A stretch of DNA of 12,065 nt from positions 1 through 12,065 of the forward strand of contig DAOVUU010000025.1 in NCBI GenBank assembly GCA_030632405.1, in the 5' to 3' direction. Source of the DNA: Desulfobulbaceae bacterium (GTDB taxonomy: Bacteria; Desulfobacterota; Desulfobulbia; Desulfobulbales; Desulfocapsaceae). Shown here piece by piece: positions 1 through 7,087 of the stretch. Below the pieces are notes generated by a model. That model did no database searches, had not been told where the DNA came from, and worked only from the letters and a program-made list of their open reading frames with translations. Position 1 is the first letter of the stretch; each line of letters begins with the position of its first letter. The translations under genes were made by a program, and so were the position numbers.

Positions 1-44
1 AGTCCGTTAAGAAACTAAGACGGGCTTTGCCCACAACCGAAAGC

Positions 45-87
45 TTTCAGTGTGCAGTTTTCAGTTACTGACAACTGCACACTGAAA
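45..87. repeat. 15-bp perfect inverted repeat, probable interspersed palindromic repeat
   Basis: The arm tttcagtgtgcagtt at 45-59 is exactly complementary to 73-87, with a 13-nt loop at 60-72. The loop and flanks repeat the same vocabulary (cagttttcag, actgaaaactga). It lies 86 bp downstream of the last gene of the minus-strand operon. On the minus strand no T-tract follows the stem, so it is a poor intrinsic terminator. Extragenic repeats built from cagtt/aactg words are, from memory, common in some anaerobe genomes. The family assignment is inference. Confidence 0.6.
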
Positions 88-172
88 ACTGATAACTAAA
101 AATATTGCTGTAATGTCTCGGTGCTGCAGTAAACTATTTTCCTTGTTGTTTACAATAGGTTTTCCTATACAT

Positions 173-685
173 CTACTTCTTATACCAGTCTATATATTTT
201 ACATATCTACCGGCAACTTTTTCTATTTCGTCAGCAACAGGGTCCATGCTGATATCTTTTATCTTTCTGGCAGGAACTCCCGCATATATACAATTTCCCT
301 CCACATATGAACCCTGGGTGACAACTGCTCCTGCAGCTATGATACTGTTACTCTCAACCACGCAGTCGTCCATTACAATTGATCCCATTCCAACAAGCAC
401 ATTGTCATGAAGCGTACAGCCATGTACAATTGCGTTATGACCGACTGAAACATTGCTGCCAATATTGGTTGGCGACGTGTTCATGCTGACGTGGACAACC
501 GCACCATCCTGAATGTTAACTCTATTGCCAATCCTGATAGAGTTAACATCCCCGCGAATTACCACATTATACCAGATACTGCACTGGTCACCTATTTCCA
601 CATCACCAATCACAACTGCAGTCTCAGCGAAAAAACAGCCCTTCCCTACTTTAGGGTTCTTACCGTTAAGTTCTTTTATTATCAT
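173..685 (-). CDS. gamma-class carbonic anhydrase family protein (left-handed beta-helix)
   Basis: This 170-aa protein belongs to the gamma-carbonic anhydrase/YrdA/CaiE-like family, a trimeric left-handed beta-helix in which a metal lies between subunits. It has hexapeptide-repeat periodicity (for example IGDVEIGD and IGSNVSVGH, residues 26-110), the RGDV motif at 44-47, and three putative metal-binding histidines, H65, H83 and H88, at the usual family spacing. Known relatives interconvert CO2 and bicarbonate, but many have no demonstrated activity. I chose the ATG at 685 because it aligns with usual family N-termini. A TTG at 694 would add three residues and overlap the upstream gene. The ATG lies 1 nt after the stop of the biotin-carrying carboxyltransferase gene and has only a weak ribosome-binding site, so translation is probably coupled. 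The context suggests CO2/bicarbonate handling next to carboxyl-transfer enzymes, but this is inference. Confidence 0.9.
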   Translation of the reverse strand: MIIKELNGKNPKVGKGCFFAETAVVIGDVEIGDQCSIWYNVVIRGDVNSIRIGNRVNIQDGAVVHVSMNTSPTNIGSNVSVGHNAIVHGCTLHDNVLVGMGSIVMDDCVVESNSIIAAGAVVTQGSYVEGNCIYAGVPARKIKDISMDPVADEIEKVAGRYVKYIDWYKK

Positions 686-686
686 T

Positions 687-2645
687 TCAACCAATCACAC
701 AGAGAACATCACCCTTTGCAACGGTGTCCCCGCTGCCAAATTTTATACCTTTAATGACGCCATCAGATGGGGCCGTCAAGGAATTTTCCATTTTCATAGC
801 CTCAAGAATGACCACAGGATCCCCTTTTATAACGGTGTCTCCTTCATTATTCAGGTATTTAATTATCATTCCCGGCATTGGGGCCAGCAAAACGGTACCA
901 TCTGCATCCGCCGCTGCCGGAGGCTCAACTGCGGCCCGAGCTGAAACCGGAGCTGCCGGAGCTGAAACCGGTCGAGGCACAACAGCTACAGGGGCGGCCG
1001 GAACCACTCGAGACTCTCCTGTCGGATCAACTTCTACATTGAAGTATTCATTATCGACAAAAACGTTAAAAGTCCGCAAAGCTGCAGATTTCTCAGGCTC
1101 ATCTCCTTTACGTTCGAGCAGCTCACCATCTTTCGCCTTCTTTAGCAGTTCGTCCCTCTCTTTAACCTGTTCAAGGGTAATCGGTTTCACACTATCCGGC
1201 ACCACAGATTTCCCATACTTCCACTCCAGAAATTTCTTACCGGTAACAGGAAACTGTGCATAGAGGATCAAGTCATCCATATCAGCGGCAAGATCGCCAA
1301 TTTCAGCCTTGGCCTTTTCAAGTTCCGGCTCCAGTACCTCTGCAGGGCGGCAGGTAATGGGTTCCTCACCGCGGGGGTACCCCTTCAAGGCCTTCTTCTG
1401 CACCTCCGGATCTATCGGAATCGCTGTTTTTCCATATAACCCATAACAGAGATCCTTTACCTGCCCTGTAATCATCTTATATCTTTCATCCGGAGTATCG
1501 TGAAGGACATTGTTCACCGTCTGAACACCGACAATCTGACTTGTCGGTGTAACCAGAGGAATCTGGCCCAGATCTCTTCTCACCCGGGGCAGTTCTTTAT
1601 ACACCTCACCAATCTTATCCAGTGCGTCCATCTCCCTGAGCTGGTTTACCAGATTCGAGAGCATCCCCCCCGGAGTCTGATGCAGGAGTACATTGATATC
1701 AATGAGTGAGACCTTGGATTCATCAAGCAGATGTTTATATTTCGGCATCACCTCTTTTTCCAGAGTTTCGTTAATTGCCGCCAGTTTTGTAATATCAAAA
1801 CCGGTGTCACGATTTGTCCCAAGGAGTGTCATGACAAGGGGTTCCAATGCGGCATGAGAGGTACGATAGGCATAGGGGGTCATACAGGTGTCTACAATGT
1901 CAATACCGGCCTCAATTGCCTTGAGGTGGGTCATTGGAGACATACCTGAGGTGAAATGGCTATGCAGGTGAAGGGGAATGGTCACAACATCTTTTAATGC
2001 TTTTACCAGAGCATAGGCATCATAAGGGGCCAAAAGACCGGCCATATCTTTAATACAAATTGAATCGGCGCCCATGGTTTCCAGCGATTTTGCACGGGCG
2101 ACGTAGTATTCAAGATTATACACCTCACCGCCGAGGCGGGGTTCAGTCAGGGTATAACAGATGCAGCCCTGGAAATGCTTCCCACATTTTTTGATCTGTG
2201 AGACCACTGTCTCAAAGTTTCGATAATCATTTAAGGCATCAAATACTCGGAAAACATCCATACCGTTTTCAGCAGCCCTGTCAACAAATGCCAAAGCCAG
2301 ATCATCTGCATAATTCCTGTATCCCACTAAATTCTGAGCACGGAGAAGCATGGAAAACGGCGTTTTTTTAATATACCGCTTCAATGTACGCAAACGTTCC
2401 CAGGGATCTTCATTGAGAAACCTGTGCATGGTATCAAAAGTGGCCCCTCCCCATGTTTCAATAGCCCAGAACCCGACGTCATCCATCATCTCCGCGATCG
2501 GGATCATATCTTCAGTACGCCCCCGTGTGGCAAACAGTGACTGGTGTCCGTCACGTATTGACAGGTCCATAATCTTAACCGGATTTACTGCACCAGGTCG
2601 GTCTGCAGCATAATCCAATGGGGTTGCTGTAACTTGATCACTCAT
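687..2645 (-). CDS. biotin-dependent carboxyltransferase 5S-type subunit fused to biotinyl carrier domain (pyruvate carboxylase B / oxaloacetate decarboxylase alpha family)
   Basis: This is a 652-aa cytoplasmic protein. An HMGL-like TIM barrel (about 20-300) carries RDGHQS at 31-36 with metal ligand D32, the probable carboxylated lysine K199 in CIKDMAG, and metal-binding H226 and H228 in HLHSH. A conserved carboxylase domain follows (about 320-510). A Pro/Ala-rich flexible linker (about 549-582) leads to a biotinyl domain (583-652) with EAMKMEN, whose K618 would carry biotin. The family moves a carboxyl group between biotin and pyruvate/oxaloacetate. The same architecture serves as pyruvate carboxylase subunit B, oxaloacetate decarboxylase alpha, or a 5S+1.3S transcarboxylase fusion. 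I favour transcarboxylase, because a 12S-type partner is encoded upstream and neither biotin carboxylase nor a membrane decarboxylase subunit is present. The ATG at 2645 has a strong GAGGAG site 7 nt upstream. An upstream in-frame start at 2681 lacks that support. Confidence 0.93.
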   Translation of the reverse strand: MSDQVTATPLDYAADRPGAVNPVKIMDLSIRDGHQSLFATRGRTEDMIPIAEMMDDVGFWAIETWGGATFDTMHRFLNEDPWERLRTLKRYIKKTPFSMLLRAQNLVGYRNYADDLALAFVDRAAENGMDVFRVFDALNDYRNFETVVSQIKKCGKHFQGCICYTLTEPRLGGEVYNLEYYVARAKSLETMGADSICIKDMAGLLAPYDAYALVKALKDVVTIPLHLHSHFTSGMSPMTHLKAIEAGIDIVDTCMTPYAYRTSHAALEPLVMTLLGTNRDTGFDITKLAAINETLEKEVMPKYKHLLDESKVSLIDINVLLHQTPGGMLSNLVNQLREMDALDKIGEVYKELPRVRRDLGQIPLVTPTSQIVGVQTVNNVLHDTPDERYKMITGQVKDLCYGLYGKTAIPIDPEVQKKALKGYPRGEEPITCRPAEVLEPELEKAKAEIGDLAADMDDLILYAQFPVTGKKFLEWKYGKSVVPDSVKPITLEQVKERDELLKKAKDGELLERKGDEPEKSAALRTFNVFVDNEYFNVEVDPTGESRVVPAAPVAVVPRPVSAPAAPVSARAAVEPPAAADADGTVLLAPMPGMIIKYLNNEGDTVIKGDPVVILEAMKMENSLTAPSDGVIKGIKFGSGDTVAKGDVLCVIG

Positions 2646-2738
2646 CTTGTATCTCCTCAATCTAATCCCGACTAACCACAAATAAATCGGAATTAAAATT
2701 TTTATTTTTTCGTTATTAATCGCTCAATATGCAACTTA

Positions 2739-2951
2739 TCAGTACCGAATAGCTCTCAACTGTGTCAGTCTTCTCATGTCCATCATCTCCTGACGACCAC
2801 TGTGTCCCCAGTAACTCAGACCTGTATTTCCTGATTGTGTCAATGATTCTTTCTGTTCATCCATTGCCGCCTCTTCCTGTTCCAGGTAGAGGCTTACAGC
2901 AGCCAGTGCAGCCGCCATTTTCTTTCTTTTTCCAGCCGTATTCCCAGTCAT
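2739..2951 (-). CDS. small conserved accessory protein of the carboxyltransferase cluster (possible OadG/MmdD/E-like linker)
   Basis: This 70-aa soluble protein has a basic N-terminus (GKRKK, 7-11), a predicted amphipathic Ala-rich helix (about 12-30), an acidic/polar linker, and a C-terminal signature YWGHSGRQEMMDMR (47-60) with W48, G52, R53 and R60. There is no signal peptide or transmembrane segment. Short proteins with an Ala-rich helix followed by a W..GR...M..R tail are, from memory, encoded beside oxaloacetate and methylmalonyl-CoA decarboxylase subunits. In known decarboxylases, small gamma/delta/epsilon subunits tether the carboxyltransferase and stabilise the complex. A similar role here is inference. 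The start has a purine-rich site (GAGAGAAGAG) just upstream. The gene lies between the 12S-type gene and the 5S-biotin gene, 93 bp before the latter, and 24 bp after the MITE-like element. It is a real gene by position, ribosome-binding site and signature, but its function is unproven. Confidence 0.68.
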   Translation of the reverse strand: MTGNTAGKRKKMAAALAAVSLYLEQEEAAMDEQKESLTQSGNTGLSYWGHSGRQEMMDMRRLTQLRAIRY

Positions 2952-2975
2952 ATCTCTTCTCTCAATATATCAATA

Positions 2976-3318
2976 ATTGATGGCGTCGTAAAAACTCTTC
3001 ATCTTCTTCGTCATTGCAAATTGAATGTCATTAAGACGTATTAAAGTACTGCTCATTCCATTAAATTTGCATTCCTCGAATATGAAGTTTTTTGCTTAGC
3101 CATCCAAAAGTTTACTTTTTACGAGATTGTCAATAATGATAAACTCGTAAAAAGGTAAATCAAGCCTCAGATGGCTAAGTCAAAAAGTTTGATATACAGG
3201 TAAGCGCAGACTCCGAGGCGTAGTGTTTTTTACAGGTACTCGACCATACATGTGGTATGTCGAGTGTCTGTAAAAAACCTACAACGCAGTAGATCGGACT
3301 TTTTACGACGCCATCAAT
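2976..3318. mobile_element. MITE-like non-autonomous foldback element
   Basis: A 343-bp non-coding block is bounded by perfect 19-bp terminal inverted repeats, attgatggcgtcgtaaaaa at 2976-2994 and its complement at 3300-3318. A 10-bp direct repeat, atcaataatt, overlaps both ends (2969-2978 and 3313-3322) and may contain the target duplication. The interior folds into three further arms: about 2995-3032 with 3053-3090 (imperfect); 3095-3104 with 3170-3179, enclosing 3111-3125 with 3144-3159; and 3225-3249 with 3255-3278. No transposase or plausible ORF is inside. It begins 2 bp past the stop of the 12S-type gene and ends 24 bp before the next start codon, so it fills the only large gap in the operon. 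The transposase that would mobilise it cannot be told from this window. Confidence 0.8.
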
Positions 3319-3320
3319 AA

Positions 3321-4871
3321 TTACAGTGGTATATTACCGTGCTTCTTCATCGGATTTGTATCACGTTTATTCTGTAACAATCCCAAGGCCTTGATTATCC
3401 GCAAGCGAGTATGAGACGGTTCAATGATATCGTCGATATAGCCGCGCTGGGCCGCGATATATGGATTGGAAACCTTATCCTGGTATTCTTTCTCTTTTCC
3501 AGCAAGAAAGGCCGCGGGATCTTCAGTTTTTGCTGCTTGTCGCCCATAAAGTATGCCAACAGCCCCCCTGGCACCCATAACCGCTATTTCTCCGGTCGGC
3601 CAGGCATAGTTGATATCGCCACGCAGATGTTTGGGGGACATGACACAATATGCTCCACCGTAAGCCTTACGCGTTATTACAGTCACTTTAGGAACAGTTG
3701 CCTCGGCATAAGCATACATAAGCTTGGCACCATTTCTTATTACACCGCCAAATTCCTGAACAGTTCCCGGAAGAAAACCGGGAACATCGACAAGGGTAAC
3801 CACAGGTATATTAAAACAATCACAAAAGCGCACAAATCTGGCCCCTTTCACTGAAGAATCTATATCAAGAACTCCGGCAAGATATGCAGGCTGGTTGGCC
3901 ACTATACCGACTGTCGCACCGTTGAAACGGGCAAAGCCAACTATCAGATTAGGTGCAAAATTTTCCTTTATCTCAAGGAAATCTCTGTCATCGATGATCT
4001 GGTATATTACCTCCTTCATATCATAAGCTTCATTGGGACTATCTGGAACTATACTGTTCAGATCTTCTATCTCTCTGTTGCCGGGATCAGTACACTCAAT
4101 CACAGGCGGGTTTTCTAAATTATTTTGAGGAAAAAATGAAAGAAGCCGGCGTATATAGTCTACAGCGTCTTCCTCTGTAACAGCGGCATAATCAGAAACG
4201 CCGCTCCTGCTCGAGTGCATTGCCGCCCCTCCAAGCTCCTCCACCGTTACCTCTTCATGGGTAGTTGCCTTTACTACTTTTGGACCGGTCAGAAACATGT
4301 AGGATTTTTTCTGTACCATCACCACAAAATCTGTTAAAGCGGGGGAATAAACAGCGCCGCCGGCGCAGGGACCAAAGATTGCTGATATCTGTGGGACCAC
4401 CCCCGATGCCATCACGTTACGCTGAAAAAGCTCTGAAAACCCAGCCAGGCTCTCAATCCCCTCCTGAATTCGTGCCCCACCTGAATCATTCAAACCAATC
4501 ACAGGCGAACCGTTTTTCATGGCCAGGTCCATGAGTTTACATATCTTTTCCGAAACCGTCTCGGAAAGAGACCCGCCGAGAACGGTAAAATCCTGGGCAA
4601 ACACGTACACTGTTCTGCCATCCACTGTACCGTATCCAGTTACAACACCATCCCCTGGAAATATCTGTTTTTCCATGCCAAAATCAACGCATCTGTGGGT
4701 TTTGAACATGTCAAATTCTTCAAATGATCCCTTATCCAGCAGCAGATCAATCCGTTCTCTTGCCGTCAAGCTTCCTTTTGCGTGCTGTTTATCTATCCTC
4801 TTCTGGCCACCCCCGAGTTTCGCCTTATCTTTAAGCGCTCGCAGATGCTCCAGCCGGTCATTCATCTTCAT
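3321..4871 (-). CDS. acyl-CoA carboxylase/transcarboxylase carboxyltransferase subunit (methylmalonyl-CoA / propionyl-CoA type, 12S-like)
   Basis: This 516-aa protein has the usual length for PccB/MmdA/12S transcarboxylase subunits, with two crotonase-fold halves. The N-half has SGGARIQEG (130-138) and [13 protein letters not shown] (167-179). The C-half has DVPGFLPG (362-369) and [11 protein letters not shown] (403-412). These are the glycine-rich oxyanion-hole segments. The C-terminus MKKHGNIPL is typical of this subfamily. D419 (in [11 protein letters not shown]) appears to align with the Asp that favours propionyl-CoA over acetyl-CoA in actinobacterial PccB. It should exchange CO2 between biotin, on the downstream biotinyl protein, and propionyl-/methylmalonyl-CoA. 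The start at 4871 has AAGGAG 5 nt upstream. A TTG at 4889 and a second ATG at 4865 are less well placed. It lies 63 bp after sucD. Transcarboxylase, carboxylase and decarboxylase roles cannot be separated by sequence alone. Confidence 0.92.
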   Translation of the reverse strand: MKMNDRLEHLRALKDKAKLGGGQKRIDKQHAKGSLTARERIDLLLDKGSFEEFDMFKTHRCVDFGMEKQIFPGDGVVTGYGTVDGRTVYVFAQDFTVLGGSLSETVSEKICKLMDLAMKNGSPVIGLNDSGGARIQEGIESLAGFSELFQRNVMASGVVPQISAIFGPCAGGAVYSPALTDFVVMVQKKSYMFLTGPKVVKATTHEEVTVEELGGAAMHSSRSGVSDYAAVTEEDAVDYIRRLLSFFPQNNLENPPVIECTDPGNREIEDLNSIVPDSPNEAYDMKEVIYQIIDDRDFLEIKENFAPNLIVGFARFNGATVGIVANQPAYLAGVLDIDSSVKGARFVRFCDCFNIPVVTLVDVPGFLPGTVQEFGGVIRNGAKLMYAYAEATVPKVTVITRKAYGGAYCVMSPKHLRGDINYAWPTGEIAVMGARGAVGILYGRQAAKTEDPAAFLAGKEKEYQDKVSNPYIAAQRGYIDDIIEPSHTRLRIIKALGLLQNKRDTNPMKKHGNIPL

Positions 4872-4934
4872 GCTTTCTCCTTGCAACAAAATCCTGCCTT
4901 ACGGCAAGTCATTAATTTGAATCGTGTTCCATCA

Positions 4935-5804
4935 TTAAAAAACATCTTTACAGAGTCTGCCCAAAGAACCCAGATCTTCACATACATGAATACCGCATTC
5001 CTTCATTGCTGCAATTTTGGCCTCTGCAGTCCCCTGACCGCCACTGACAATAGCCCCGGCATGCCCCATACGTCTCCCCGGTGGCGCGGTAATACCGGCT
5101 ATAAACCCGACAACGGGCTTAGTCATATTTTCTTGAATCCATGAAGCTGCCTGTTCTTCAGCATTACCACCGATTTCACCGACCATAACCACTGCCTCAG
5201 TATCAGGGTCATCATTGAATGCCCTAAGGCAATCGAGAAAACCAGTCCCATTTACAGGATCACCGCCAATACCAATGCACGTTGTCTGTCCCAAACCTAC
5301 TCCGGATAGTTGATGTACCACTTCGTAAGTAAGTGTTCCCGAGCGAGACACTACCCCCACTGGTCCCCCCTGCCTGTGGATAGCTCCAGGCATGATACCG
5401 ATTTTACATTCACCGGGAGTTATGATACCGGGGCAGTTAGGACCAATTAATCTGGTGTCTTTCTGCGCCAGATAATTCTTCACTTTGAGCATATCCATTA
5501 CCGGAATTCCCTCAGTGATGCAGACAACCAGATCAACCTCGGCATCTATCGCTTCCAGAATCGCATCCGCAGCAAAAGGAGGTGGAACCAGAATCATGGA
5601 AGCGGTTGCCCCTGTCTTCTCTTTTGCCTCCTGGACGGTATTAAATACAGGTACTCCATCCATCAACTGGCCGCCTTTACCCGGTGTCACACCGGCAACA
5701 ACCTGTGTTCCATATTCAATACATTGCTGGGTATGGAATTGCCCTTCCTTACCTGTAATGCCCTGAACCACAACACGAGTCTGAGAATTAACTAAGATAC
5801 TCAT
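4935..5804 (-). CDS. sucD: succinyl-CoA synthetase (succinate-CoA ligase) alpha subunit
   Basis: This 289-aa protein is full length for the family. The N-terminal Rossmann-like CoA-binding domain shows GITGKEG (15-21) and [10 protein letters not shown] (36-45). [19 protein letters not shown] (121-139) and SRSGTLTYE (153-161) are standard family blocks. The ligase domain contains [15 protein letters not shown] (246-260), where H248 is the phosphohistidine that carries phosphate between succinyl phosphate and the nucleotide. With SucC it converts succinyl-CoA, ADP (or GDP) and Pi to succinate, CoA and ATP (or GTP), which conserves energy if propionate is being oxidised. AAAGGA lies 5 nt before the ATG. 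It follows sucC by 27 bp, the usual beta-then-alpha order, so the two are co-translated at matched levels. Confidence 0.97.
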   Translation of the reverse strand: MSILVNSQTRVVVQGITGKEGQFHTQQCIEYGTQVVAGVTPGKGGQLMDGVPVFNTVQEAKEKTGATASMILVPPPFAADAILEAIDAEVDLVVCITEGIPVMDMLKVKNYLAQKDTRLIGPNCPGIITPGECKIGIMPGAIHRQGGPVGVVSRSGTLTYEVVHQLSGVGLGQTTCIGIGGDPVNGTGFLDCLRAFNDDPDTEAVVMVGEIGGNAEEQAASWIQENMTKPVVGFIAGITAPPGRRMGHAGAIVSGGQGTAEAKIAAMKECGIHVCEDLGSLGRLCKDVF

Positions 5805-5831
5805 TTTTTTCCTTTATTTCTTTTCCCTGGT

Positions 5832-6989
5832 TTAAGCTACAATTCCAGCGACTTTCTCCGCAGCATCGGCAAGATCATTTGCATTGATGAGTTTCAAACC
5901 GGATTCGGCCAGAATTCTCCTGCCTTCCTCAACATTTGTACCTTCCATCCGAACAACTACCGGCACAGAGAGTTTCACCTTTTCAGCTGCCCGGACAACA
6001 CCTTGAGCCAGTACATCACATCTGAGGATTCCTCCAAAAATATTTATAAGAATACCCTTAACCTTTGGATCACTCAGAATAAGACGAAAACCATTTTCAA
6101 CCATTTCCGCACTGGCACCGCCACCGACATCAAGAAAATTTGCCGGCTCAGCACCGGCCTGCTTAATAATATCCATTGTGGCCATCGCCAGTCCGGCACC
6201 GTTCACCATATTCCCGACATTGCCATCCAGATTTATATAATTGAGATTATATTTAGCCGCCTCTGCTTCGATCGGATCATCTTCATTTGGATCGTGCATC
6301 TCTAAGATATCCGGATGCCTGTACAGAGCGTTGGAATCAATATCCATCTTCGCATCCAGAGCCACGATCATATTATCGTCGGTAACAATAAGAGGGTTGA
6401 TTTCTACCATCGAACAGTCATAATCAACAAAAAGAGTATAAAGATTTTTCAGGATCGCGGAAAATTCCTTCATGAGTGGTTTTTCCAGCTCAAGACCGAA
6501 CATCACCCGCCTCAAATGATAGCCCTGGATCCCGGTTACAGGATTTACCGCAACTTTTATAATTCTCTCCGGCGACCTTTCAGCAACCTCCTCGATATCC
6601 ATACCTCCATCCCGGCTGGCTACTATGGTAATACAGGCAGTTTCACGATCGGGAATTATTGAGAGATACAGCTCTTTTTGAATTCCAACTCCCTTCTCGA
6701 CAAGGACCTTTTTTACCACCCGGCCCTCAGGGCCCGTTTGTTTGGTAATCAAGGTCATCCCTAAAATGGTATCCGCTGCCGCAGATACATCTCCATCTGT
6801 CCTGGCCAGCTTTACACCACCGCCCTTCCCACGCCCGCCAGCATGAATCTGGGCCTTTACTGCTACAGGCAGGCCAAGTTTTGCTGCAATCTCTTCTACT
6901 CCGCCTACTGACTCACTCACTCCTCCTGCAGGAGTAGGCACCTTATATTTACGAAACAGTTCCTTTGCCTGGTATTCATGAATCTTCAT
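5832..6989 (-). CDS. sucC: succinyl-CoA synthetase (ADP-forming) beta subunit
   Basis: This 385-aa protein matches the family length and opens with the typical MKIHEYQAKELF. An ATP-grasp domain (about 1-230) includes VKAQIHAGGRGKGGGVKLA (44-62) and metal/nucleotide residues in MVEINPL (194-200, N198) and LDAK (211-214, D212). The C-terminal CoA-ligase domain has NGAGLAMATMD (263-273), NFLDVGGGA (284-292) and INIFGGILRCD (315-325). It binds nucleotide and succinate and partners SucD. I chose the ATG at 6989, which has AGGA 7 nt upstream. A TTG at 6995 would add two residues without better support. The 98-bp gap to prpE holds only a weak 5-bp hairpin (7012-7016 with 7024-7028), with no clear terminator, so read-through from prpE is likely. 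Confidence 0.97.
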   Translation of the reverse strand: MKIHEYQAKELFRKYKVPTPAGGVSESVGGVEEIAAKLGLPVAVKAQIHAGGRGKGGGVKLARTDGDVSAAADTILGMTLITKQTGPEGRVVKKVLVEKGVGIQKELYLSIIPDRETACITIVASRDGGMDIEEVAERSPERIIKVAVNPVTGIQGYHLRRVMFGLELEKPLMKEFSAILKNLYTLFVDYDCSMVEINPLIVTDDNMIVALDAKMDIDSNALYRHPDILEMHDPNEDDPIEAEAAKYNLNYINLDGNVGNMVNGAGLAMATMDIIKQAGAEPANFLDVGGGASAEMVENGFRLILSDPKVKGILINIFGGILRCDVLAQGVVRAAEKVKLSVPVVVRMEGTNVEEGRRILAESGLKLINANDLADAAEKVAGIVA

Positions 6990-7087
6990 AAACAATTCCT
7001 GTCACTGAAACCGGGCACTAACAGCCCGACTCTCTTGAGATTAAACAACAATGCCGGCATCCACAACCACCAGCACAAGAAATACAA

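Noticed and set aside
45..87. Inverted repeat as the intrinsic terminator of the minus-strand operon
   Set aside because: On the minus strand the sequence after the stem is not T-rich; a repeat is the better description.
686..694. TTG start for the carbonic anhydrase homologue overlapping the upstream gene
   Set aside because: The ATG at 685 matches family N-termini and is well placed for stop-start coupling.
513..1263. Long plus-strand open frames opposite the biotin carboxyltransferase gene
   Set aside because: They are antisense shadows of well-supported minus-strand genes, with no recognisable domains.
7012..7028. Small hairpin (cgggc/gcccg) between prpE and sucC as a terminator
   Set aside because: The stem is only 5 bp, with no following T-run in the direction of transcription.
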